Origin: Chitinophaga sp. S165
Lineage (GTDB): Bacteria; Bacteroidota; Bacteroidia; Chitinophagales; Chitinophagaceae
Direction: 5' to 3'
Assembly (NCBI RefSeq): GCF_003182155.1
Contig: NZ_QGTG01000001.1
Location: forward strand, 1,428,839 to 1,492,838
Length of the DNA: 64,000 nt
Both the position numbers and the translations under genes were made by a program. Under the pieces are notes generated by a model. That model was not told where the DNA came from. It ran no database searches and was given only the letters and a program-made list of their open reading frames with translations. Positions 45,455 through 52,389 of this stretch are shown here, piece by piece. Position 1 is the first letter of the stretch; every line of letters begins with the position of its first letter.

Positions 45455-46006
45455 ATGGAAAATTATCTCGGAGAGATCCGGTTATTCCCTTATACGCAGA
45501 TACCCAGGGGATGGGTGATCTGCAGCGGGCAAACATTGCCTATAGCCCAGAACCAGGCGTTGTTCGCCCTCTTAGGCGTCTATTATGGAGGTAATGGTAC
45601 GACCACTTTCATGCTGCCTAATCTGAACGGCAGAACGATCGTTGGTACGGGCACCAGCAAAAGCGGTACCAGCTACATGATCGGTGAGGCTGCAGGTACA
45701 GAGACCGTTACATTAGTGCAATCCAATCTACCGGCGCATACACACCTTGTAAGCGCCAATACATCATATGATACCGGTAGTCCGAATACCAACTTCTTTG
45801 CGAATCCGAATACGCCTACCAGTCCTTCACAACCGGGGCAAAACACGGGTACAGTGAACCTCTTTGCCCCGGCGGGAGGACCGTTGGTGAGTATGGCGCC
45901 TTCCATTACTCCTACTGGCGGCAATCAGCCTCACACGAACAGGATGCCGTACATAGCAATGAATTACTGTATTGCTACACAAGGTATCTTCCCATCAAGG
46001 TCATAA
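45455..46006 (+). CDS. Tail-collar-domain protein 2
   Basis: 183 residues with the same layout as its upstream neighbour: GEIRLFPYTQIPRGWVICSG, QALFALLGVYYGGNGTTTF, and a C-terminal PHTNRMPYIAMNYCIATQGI. The middle is rich in Thr, Pro, Asn and Gly. Starts 42 nt after the first copy. Tandem copies that differ mostly in the middle suggest diversification of a binding region. Confidence 0.88.
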   Translation: MENYLGEIRLFPYTQIPRGWVICSGQTLPIAQNQALFALLGVYYGGNGTTTFMLPNLNGRTIVGTGTSKSGTSYMIGEAAGTETVTLVQSNLPAHTHLVSANTSYDTGSPNTNFFANPNTPTSPSQPGQNTGTVNLFAPAGGPLVSMAPSITPTGGNQPHTNRMPYIAMNYCIATQGIFPSRS

Positions 46007-46037
46007 ACATCATTCGAAAACATCTAACTGATTTTAT

Positions 46038-46619
46038 ATGGATAATTACTTAGGCGAGATCAGGCTATTTGCCGGCAATTTCGCCCCTGTAGGATGGGCG
46101 CTCTGCAATGGCGCACTCCTGCCGATCAGCCAGTATGAGGCTTTGTTCACACTACTTGGTACGCAATACGGCGGCGACGGGCAAACCACATTTGCATTGC
46201 CCGACCTGCGGCAGCGGATCGCAGTAAGTACAGGGTTGATATCTCCTTCGGGAGGCAGCCAGACCTATACACTGGGACAGATGGCCGGCACTCCGAATGT
46301 AACGCTGCTGCAATCCAACATCCCGTCGCACACACATGCGCTTGTGGCTACTAACACAACCGCTACCACCGGTGATCCGACGAACAACCTGCTGGCTGTT
46401 ACCAACGGTAATAACAATACCGGGCCTACGGCTTATCCTGACGTCAACCTTTACACTACGCTGCCTTTACCATCGGGCGGTACGTCCACACCAAATGCGT
46501 TGCTGGACCCAGCCTCCATGAACCCGACCGGGCAAACGCAGCCACACGATAACTCGATGCCATATGTAGTGATGTACTATATCATTGCCACTGAAGGCAT
46601 CTATCCTTCTTCTTTTTGA
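46038..46619 (+). CDS. Tail-collar-domain protein 3
   Basis: 193 residues: GEIRLFAGNFAPVGWALCNG, YEALFTLLGTQYGGDGQTTF, LPDLRQRIAV and C-terminal PHDNSMPYVVMYYIIATEG. It starts 31 nt after copy 2 and ends 11 nt before the formyltransferase ATG, so all four genes appear to be one operon. No capsid, portal or baseplate genes occur nearby, which argues against a prophage. Confidence 0.88.
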   Translation: MDNYLGEIRLFAGNFAPVGWALCNGALLPISQYEALFTLLGTQYGGDGQTTFALPDLRQRIAVSTGLISPSGGSQTYTLGQMAGTPNVTLLQSNIPSHTHALVATNTTATTGDPTNNLLAVTNGNNNTGPTAYPDVNLYTTLPLPSGGTSTPNALLDPASMNPTGQTQPHDNSMPYVVMYYIIATEGIYPSSF

Positions 46620-46630
46620 GTAAACAAACT

Positions 46631-47542
46631 ATGCGCATAGGTATTATCTCCAACTGCGATCTGTTTATTCCGATGGCATACACACTTGCAAACCAGGGTT
46701 TGCAGGTGTGTATCTTTTATGCTCCGTCGGAAGACCCGATCGTTCATCAGAAAGTGAACGGCTTTATACAAGCGTCCAAACTGCCTTCCAGGTATGAAAC
46801 AAACCCGGCGGACGATGTATATGACTGGCTGAAAGATACACAGCCGGAAACGGTGTTTGTGTGTGGCTACCGGCACCTGCTGGATGTAACACGCTTCAGC
46901 GGTGTGCCAGCCTATAATATACATCCCGGTCCGCTTCCCTCCTTCCGCGGTCCGTCGCCTGCATTCTGGCAACTGAAAACAGGACAGCCTACGCTGGGGT
47001 TTACCATTCATGAACTGTCTTCCCGTTTTGATGCGGGCAAGGTGGTATGGACAAGGAGCATTGCTAATTTGCCGCAATACCATTATGGCATGGTACAACA
47101 GTTATGCAGCCAGTTATGTGTGGAGGGTGTGGCTATTATTTTAAATGCGTTACGGCAGCTGGCGCCATTTCCCGAAATAGCAGCAACAGAGGGGACGACA
47201 GGCGCTTATCATAAACGGCCGCAATTGAAAGATGTATTGATTGACTGGGGCAAGATGGATGCATTAGAGATCTGCAACCTTATCAGGGCTTGTAATCCCT
47301 GGAACAAAGGGGCGCTAACTGTCTTTCAGGGACAGGAAGTCAAACTCATGGATGGCATGGTAACTGAATTGCAGACAGCCCATCCACCAGGCACCATAAT
47401 GGTCCGGGGAGATGGGTTGTACATTGCTTGTGCCGGTGGCAAGAGTATTAAGTCCAATATGCTTTATATGCATGATGGTTATTTGCCTTCATATCATACA
47501 AGCATATACGGACTTAATCATGGTGTGAGATTAGGTTCCTGA
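46631..47542 (+). CDS. Formyltransferase-family protein
   Basis: 303 residues from ATG 46631; an in-frame TTG at 46616 overlaps the preceding gene. The N10-formyl-tetrahydrofolate-dependent formyltransferase core is clear: YNIHPGPLPSFRGPSPAFW with catalytic N96 and H98, and SRFDAGKVV with D134, the Asn-His-Asp triad of the family. It is too diverged and out of context for the housekeeping methionyl-tRNA enzyme; a sugar- or peptide-modifying enzyme is more likely. The C-terminal 90 residues resemble the OB-like domain of Fmt. It follows the three collar-protein genes and abuts the lasso precursor gene tail to tail. Confidence 0.8.
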   Translation: MRIGIISNCDLFIPMAYTLANQGLQVCIFYAPSEDPIVHQKVNGFIQASKLPSRYETNPADDVYDWLKDTQPETVFVCGYRHLLDVTRFSGVPAYNIHPGPLPSFRGPSPAFWQLKTGQPTLGFTIHELSSRFDAGKVVWTRSIANLPQYHYGMVQQLCSQLCVEGVAIILNALRQLAPFPEIAATEGTTGAYHKRPQLKDVLIDWGKMDALEICNLIRACNPWNKGALTVFQGQEVKLMDGMVTELQTAHPPGTIMVRGDGLYIACAGGKSIKSNMLYMHDGYLPSYHTSIYGLNHGVRLGS

Positions 47543-47674
47543 TCAAGGAGCACTTATCTCAGAACCGAAGTCTGTACCAGCAGCGCCGCCGCCGAGTGTA
47601 ATTTCATTAACAGCAAGAATTGTCATACCTGGAGTCTCCCATTGGGGCTTGTTTTGCATTTGCTCGTTTTTCAT
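47543..47674 (-). CDS. Lasso peptide precursor (A peptide)
   Basis: 43 residues from ATG 47672-47674 to TGA 47543-47545. Leader of 27 residues starting MKNEQMQNKPQWETPGM; WETP fits the YxxP motif read by lasso RRE proteins, and Thr26 is the conserved residue at -2. The core would be GGGAAGTDFGSEISAP: Gly1 would close an 8-membered ring on Asp8, leaving tail FGSEISAP. It lies 52 nt after the cyclase gene in the same direction, the last gene of the kinase-B2-cyclase operon. The whole assignment comes from reading the gap between genes. Alternative core starts at the second or third Gly would give 7- or 6-residue rings, which are less likely. Confidence 0.85.
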   Translation of the reverse strand: MKNEQMQNKPQWETPGMTILAVNEITLGGGAAGTDFGSEISAP

Positions 47675-47726
47675 ATTTGGATATTTGAGTTACTAAAAAA
47701 AATATGGGTATCTGAGTTACAGCAAG

Positions 47727-49565
47727 TTAAGAAAATTTATCATCAAAAACATATCCCTTTTTTTGCAGAGCGGCCACGACCATACTACTGATAACGCCCT
47801 GCGTTATTCTGATCATAGCCAATTCATCTTTGCTGGCGCAGGTTTGCAGGCTATCTCTTGACAGATAATATCTGAACCCTGCGTGATCGTTGTCCGATTC
47901 GAGGATACGTGTTATGTTATGTTTACTGCTTGTTATACGTGTAAAGAAATCGGGCGAATACATCCCCTTATCTGTTCTCCATTGTATTTCAGGAGGCAGG
48001 ACACCCTGCATGGCGTGCCGCAACAGGCTTCGTTTATAGCCTCCATATATGAACAGTTCCGGGGGAACGTCCATCATAAATTCCATTACATTTTTACTTA
48101 GTAAAGGAACTGCGGAACGCATGCCATATGTTTCATTCCTGTTAGCGAGCATGGCCGGGAATAAGCCTGTACGGCCGCTACTGATGTTTTCCAGCATCGC
48201 TTCCCTGATATTTCGTATGGAGCCGAATGTAAGCGTGTCACGATAACTGTTATAAAAATTGTCCTGCAGACCAAGTCCGATATGACTGACTTTCGGCTTG
48301 TTCATTTTCTTGTACCAAGATGTGTGCCGGATATATTCTCTTTTCACAATTGGCCAGAGCGGCTTCCTTTCTGTTCTTGAAAATGTTTTCAAGAGCTTCC
48401 AGGCACTACCGAACGCGCCTCTGTTAATCATATTATAAATGACGGGATTGCCTTTCCAGGACACCCAATGATCGCCGCCGTAGCCGGTGAAGAGCACGCC
48501 AATTCCATTATTCTGCGCTGCTTCCAGGATAGCATGGTCCATATAGTAAAAGACGTTGGGGAACACTTCGTCTTTTTCAAATGCATGTAATGTATCCTGA
48601 AAAGGGCCGGTACCTTCTGCGTGTACGTAATGCTGTATGATATTAGGGCAAGCGCGTCCGACGATATCAATATACTTCCGCTCGTCTTCTCCTTCTGATC
48701 CTTCATGCAGTACGGATGAGAAAGCGTACAGTGGCCTGTTCATCTCTGCCAGCATCGGCGCCAGGATACACGCTACGGAAGATGAGTCCAGTCCTCCGCT
48801 CAAGGTGATACCGACAGGCTTATCTCCGCAGATCCTGTTCCTTACGGCCGTCTTCAACAGGTCCTGCAAACACGCTGTCCATTCATTGAATTTCTTAAAA
48901 TGGTATTTACCCGGAGCAGGCGTCCAATATTTTTTTATGCGGACCGTATTGTCCTGCAGTGTAAGCATATTTCCTGCGCACAGTGCATAAACATCTTTTG
49001 TATAAGTACCGGCGGGATCTGTTTGCCGGAAATAATATTCGATCAGACTAACCTCATTGAATATATGCGGGCCGGGCTTTACTGCAAGGATGCCCTTCTG
49101 TTCGGTGCAGAAGATAAACATCTCAGGCGAGTCGTAGTAATATAGGGCCCTGCACCCCATGTGATCTGTAGCAAGCAGCAGCCGTTGTTCATTCTTATGC
49201 CAGATGCCAAATGCAAATTCCCCTTCGAGGTGTTGTACGCAATCATTCCCCCATTTGCGATAGGCATAATATAATAAGATCTCATCAGACACTTCAGCCG
49301 GGAGGTCCGTCTGTTGCAGCAGGTAAGGCCTATTATCGAGTAGCAGGTCTGCTGCGATAATAACATCCTCCGGAAAAAAAGGCATAACAGGGGCCGTTTC
49401 TGTTGTTAAGAACCGAAGGGTACATTGACCGATCAGCACATTGTCATGGTTGCAGGTATACTGGCCGTTGACGGCCCTGTGCTGCATTGCGCCGACCATC
49501 AGATCCACGGTATTTTTTGTTACCGGCTTTCCATTCTTATTGATTATCCCGAATATGGCGCTCAT
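47727..49565 (-). CDS. Lasso peptide cyclase (C protein, asparagine-synthetase-like)
   Basis: 612 residues from ATG 49563-49565; an 18-codon extension overlapping the B2 gene is rejected. An N-terminal glutamine-amidotransferase-like fold begins MSAIFGIINKNG with Ser where the catalytic Cys2 of true asparagine synthetases would be, so glutamine hydrolysis is lost. The C-terminal synthetase domain has the ATP-pyrophosphatase loop SGGLDSS at 256-262. Lasso cyclases use this domain to adenylate the ring Asp/Glu and close the lactam. It lies between the B2 gene (4 nt upstream) and the precursor gene. Confidence 0.88.
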   Translation of the reverse strand: MSAIFGIINKNGKPVTKNTVDLMVGAMQHRAVNGQYTCNHDNVLIGQCTLRFLTTETAPVMPFFPEDVIIAADLLLDNRPYLLQQTDLPAEVSDEILLYYAYRKWGNDCVQHLEGEFAFGIWHKNEQRLLLATDHMGCRALYYYDSPEMFIFCTEQKGILAVKPGPHIFNEVSLIEYYFRQTDPAGTYTKDVYALCAGNMLTLQDNTVRIKKYWTPAPGKYHFKKFNEWTACLQDLLKTAVRNRICGDKPVGITLSGGLDSSSVACILAPMLAEMNRPLYAFSSVLHEGSEGEDERKYIDIVGRACPNIIQHYVHAEGTGPFQDTLHAFEKDEVFPNVFYYMDHAILEAAQNNGIGVLFTGYGGDHWVSWKGNPVIYNMINRGAFGSAWKLLKTFSRTERKPLWPIVKREYIRHTSWYKKMNKPKVSHIGLGLQDNFYNSYRDTLTFGSIRNIREAMLENISSGRTGLFPAMLANRNETYGMRSAVPLLSKNVMEFMMDVPPELFIYGGYKRSLLRHAMQGVLPPEIQWRTDKGMYSPDFFTRITSSKHNITRILESDNDHAGFRYYLSRDSLQTCASKDELAMIRITQGVISSMVVAALQKKGYVFDDKFS

Positions 49566-49569
49566 CAGC

Positions 49570-49980
49570 TCAGCTTTTAAAACGTGCGATAACAATAAAT
49601 TGAGCGGCTTCTTTGCCACCGGTGACGATCACTCCTTCACTTTCCAGCCAGGCGTGCGCCTGCAATTCATCACCCACTTTATTGATACCAAAGAAGACGA
49701 TGCCGGACATATTCCTGCAGGAGAGCATGATCTTTCCGGCAAGCGCCTGTTCAAAACATTTTGCTCTCCAGGGCGACCAGGCGGCCGCCCTTTTAATGGC
49801 AGTACGTATCCTTTTTGGGCGGAGTGATGTAGGGGTACCGGACGTATTATCATCATCAACACTCTTACCCAGCAGGGGCGCTATTTTTCTGAATGGCATG
49901 AAGACAAGCATACAGCGGGCTATGGCAATACAGATCCATGCCTGTACGAAGAGCAGTATTGCGGAGACATTTCTTTTCAT
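49570..49980 (-). CDS. Lasso peptide B2 protein (transglutaminase-like leader peptidase)
   Basis: 136 residues from ATG 49978-49980 (a GTG one codon earlier also opens the frame). One N-terminal hydrophobic stretch is followed by the transglutaminase-core-3 domain: C75 in KCFEQALA and H109 in AHAWLESEG form the catalytic pair. B2 cleaves the leader after the Thr-x position. The start overlaps the kinase stop by one base (TGATG), and the cyclase follows after 4 nt. Confidence 0.88.
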   Translation of the reverse strand: MKRNVSAILLFVQAWICIAIARCMLVFMPFRKIAPLLGKSVDDDNTSGTPTSLRPKRIRTAIKRAAAWSPWRAKCFEQALAGKIMLSCRNMSGIVFFGINKVGDELQAHAWLESEGVIVTGGKEAAQFIVIARFKS

Positions 49981-50879
49981 CACATAATTGAAGTTACTAC
50001 GTCCAATAATGCATCGGGCTCACATATGAAAGGGCGTGACACCTGATGTACTTCCGAGCCATTCACTAATTTACTGATAACATCGAAACAGAGCGCACGC
50101 ATAGTGGGTTGTCTGAAAAAAGATGCTTTATAAATATGTTGCACAACTGCCGCGAACGCTTCACTTCCGTATAACTGCTTATGATGAATACCCTCCATTT
50201 CGTCCTGCGCATCCAGCAGGATGATCCTTTCAACGGGATAATGCTGTGTATCGAAAGCGCCGTGAAAGAAAAAACCGTACTTCTCAAAGCCGGGTACAAT
50301 GGGGAATGAGCGATCGTCCAGCTGTAATGTCTTCATAGAATTTTCCCATAGCTTGATCATGGGATAAGACGCGATGCCACTGATACGGTCATCGTCGGGC
50401 AACTCTTCGAGTACAGTGATATCATCACTAAAGATCTTGTATTGCCGTTTTCTCAGTCCGGCGAGCGTCGTGGACTTACCGGCGCCTGACTGTCCGGCGA
50501 TAAGCGTCAGCCGGCCATTTACAATAACGGCGGCAGTATGCAAAGGGATCTGTCTTCTCTGTTGCAGAATGCCTGCCATGGCAGCACCGAGTACAAAGAG
50601 GCGGACGACGCGTTCCTGCACATCGCTAGGGTAAGGCTGGATAACGATACTGTTACCGCCAGTGACATAATAACTGGTAAGACCGTCTACCGAGAAGACC
50701 AGTTCCCGGTCGTTCATCTTGTAGGTAATGCGGCCCATTGAGAAGAGCGTGATGGCATCAACAGCAGGTATTTCCCCCAGGGTAATATTTACGTCAGCGT
50801 GCTTAAAATCGAACGGCAGCAACTCAGGGAATTCAATTTCGGATGTAATATGCAGGCCAAAGCCCCAATATTTATACAT
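49980..50879 (-). CDS. HprK-like kinase of the lasso cluster
   Basis: 299 residues. Walker A GQSGAGKST at 129-137 and acidic SDDITVLEE near 155 place it with HPr-kinase-like proteins found in lasso clusters, where such kinases phosphorylate Ser in the precursor or peptide. It starts with MYKYWGFGLHITSEIEFPEL, a form typical of this subgroup, not of classical HprK. Here the core ends in Pro, so a C-terminal Ser phosphorylation as known for paeninodin is not possible; Ser11 or Ser14 would be the candidates. First gene of the minus-strand operon. Confidence 0.82.
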   Translation of the reverse strand: MYKYWGFGLHITSEIEFPELLPFDFKHADVNITLGEIPAVDAITLFSMGRITYKMNDRELVFSVDGLTSYYVTGGNSIVIQPYPSDVQERVVRLFVLGAAMAGILQQRRQIPLHTAAVIVNGRLTLIAGQSGAGKSTTLAGLRKRQYKIFSDDITVLEELPDDDRISGIASYPMIKLWENSMKTLQLDDRSFPIVPGFEKYGFFFHGAFDTQHYPVERIILLDAQDEMEGIHHKQLYGSEAFAAVVQHIYKASFFRQPTMRALCFDVISKLVNGSEVHQVSRPFICEPDALLDVVTSIM

Positions 50880-50940
50880 GGACAGCGAACTATTTCTGGT
50901 TAAATAATGTTACAATAGTTATACACATAAGTAACCACTA

Positions 50941-51252
50941 ATGTTTAAACATATGTCAGAAACTGTACAGACTTCCCTATGCAAAGAGACAATCGTTCGG
51001 AGGAACGAACGAAATTTCCTGATCAGCCGCATCGGGGAAGAGGTTGTGTTAATGGATGTTCATAACGGACAGTATATAGGTCTTAATGCCATAGGCAGCG
51101 CCATCTGGGAAAAGCTGGAGCAGCCTGTGCCTATCCACCAGGTAGTGCATGCGCTGATGGAAGAATATGCAGTCAGCATGCAATTGTGCGAACAGGAAAC
51201 CCTTCTTTTTCTCGAAAAAATGATGCAGCACCAAATGCTTATCGTTGATTGA
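50941..51252 (+). CDS. Lasso peptide B1 protein (PqqD-like RRE)
   Basis: 103 residues (start at 50941, or at ATG 50953). PqqD-type winged fold with RRNERNFLISRIGEEVVLMD, GQYIGLNAIGSAIWEKLEQP and a C-terminal helix, the typical layout of the RiPP recognition element that binds the leader and delivers it to B2. It is divergent from the kinase operon across a 61-nt gap, and 4 nt upstream of the nucleotidyltransferase. Confidence 0.85.
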   Translation: MFKHMSETVQTSLCKETIVRRNERNFLISRIGEEVVLMDVHNGQYIGLNAIGSAIWEKLEQPVPIHQVVHALMEEYAVSMQLCEQETLLFLEKMMQHQMLIVD

Positions 51253-51256
51253 TATT

Positions 51257-52366
51257 ATGCGCCAACCTGAGGTTACTATTCTATTATTATGCTGCAGGGT
51301 ATACCTGCAAACCAGTTCAGCTTCTACGCTTTGTACTTATATATCCGGTCAGCCTGTTGACTGGCAGCGGGTGTATAAATTATCAGCACGGCACCGGATA
51401 AGGCCGGTGGTCTTTCATGTATTAAACAAGTTGCATGGAGTTGTTCCTGCGGAGGCTTTGCAATTGTTCAAAGCGTACTGCAGGGAGTTCTCTGTATTTG
51501 CTTTTGACAGGAAGATGGTGACCGATGATATTATTGCCCGGTTGCAACAGCATGGGGTAACTGCGCGGTTCTATAAGGGCATGGACTTTTCCCAGATGGT
51601 ATATCATGATATCGGGATGCGGGAGTTTACTGACATGGATATTATTATCCGGGAAGACCAGGTAGCAACTGTGGTATCCATAATGCAGGCGAATGGTTAT
51701 GAAATGCACCTGGAACAATATTTCAGCAGTTATCCGGACCATTTTAAGGACCATACCAAAGAGGTAGTATTTGGTAAACGTTGCTCCCGGGGCAAGTGGC
51801 TGAGTTTTGAATTCCACTACCGGCCACCGGAAACACTGATGACAATGCAGTACCAGTTTGAGGAGCTGTTGGGCAGTGATTATATCTCCGGCCGGGACTA
51901 TACGTATGAGGAATATTATAAGTTAATGCTGGTCAACAACGGGGCCAGCGACTTTTATCCCCATCTTCGTTCCCTGCTGGATATGGCTTTACTGTACCGT
52001 CACGGGCCGTATAATATCTCCACGGAGCTGCAGGGTTTTGAAGACCTGTGGAAGCAACTGGCCTCCAACCTGCTGGGCTTTCCGGCCGCTGCAACGGGCC
52101 CTGTACCGGAGAAGACCTATCATTTGCTGATGAAGCGATTGTTAGATGAGCCTTCGCGGAAGGAAAACAAGTTCCTGCAACTGGCGTTTATCAGGTTTAC
52201 TTTCATGACCAGTCTGAAAGCAAAGTATATTGTTCTGATGCAGTATCTGCGGTTCCTGCTGAGACCTAATGGCGAAGATGTTATGACAATGAGGATGCCT
52301 TATTTCTTCCTATATTATTTTACCAAACCTTTCCGGCTGTTGAAGAAGTTAAGAAACCCTGCGTAA
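51257..52366 (+). CDS. Nucleotidyltransferase-family protein of the lasso cluster
   Basis: 369 residues from ATG 51257. N-terminal helical region, then the core RFYKGMDFSQMVYHDIGMREFTDMDIIIRED, which has the D-x-D pattern of the NTP_transf_5 family of nucleotidyltransferases. Such genes occur together with HprK-like kinases in lasso clusters and may add a nucleotide or sugar-phosphate group to the peptide. The role is family knowledge; the substrate here is unknown. The bidirectional terminator at its 3' end separates it from the GH16 gene. Confidence 0.8.
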   Translation: MRQPEVTILLLCCRVYLQTSSASTLCTYISGQPVDWQRVYKLSARHRIRPVVFHVLNKLHGVVPAEALQLFKAYCREFSVFAFDRKMVTDDIIARLQQHGVTARFYKGMDFSQMVYHDIGMREFTDMDIIIREDQVATVVSIMQANGYEMHLEQYFSSYPDHFKDHTKEVVFGKRCSRGKWLSFEFHYRPPETLMTMQYQFEELLGSDYISGRDYTYEEYYKLMLVNNGASDFYPHLRSLLDMALLYRHGPYNISTELQGFEDLWKQLASNLLGFPAAATGPVPEKTYHLLMKRLLDEPSRKENKFLQLAFIRFTFMTSLKAKYIVLMQYLRFLLRPNGEDVMTMRMPYFFLYYFTKPFRLLKKLRNPA

Positions 52367-52383
52367 CTGGTTACGCAGGGTTT
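52354..52383. terminator. Bidirectional terminator
   Basis: Perfect 14-bp inverted repeat AAACCCTGCGTAAC / GTTACGCAGGGTTT around a 2-nt loop. It includes the stop codon of the nucleotidyltransferase and lies 7 nt after the 3' end of the convergent GH16 gene, so it can serve both. Confidence 0.75.
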
Positions 52384-52389
52384 ACATCA

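Noticed and set aside
44858..46619. Prophage remnant, suggested by phage tail collar domains
   Set aside because: No integrase, capsid, portal, terminase or lysis genes nearby; such collar-domain proteins are common as stand-alone bacterial operons.
46601..47098. 165-residue minus-strand frame inside the formyltransferase gene
   Set aside because: Antisense to the catalytic core of the formyltransferase, without start signals or recognisable family.
47727..49565. Housekeeping asparagine synthetase
   Set aside because: The catalytic Cys2 is replaced by Ser and the gene is embedded with B1, B2, kinase and precursor genes of a lasso cluster.
49980..50879. HPr kinase for carbon catabolite control
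   Set aside because: It lies in the lasso operon with no PTS or HPr gene nearby, and its N-terminal part differs from classical HprK.
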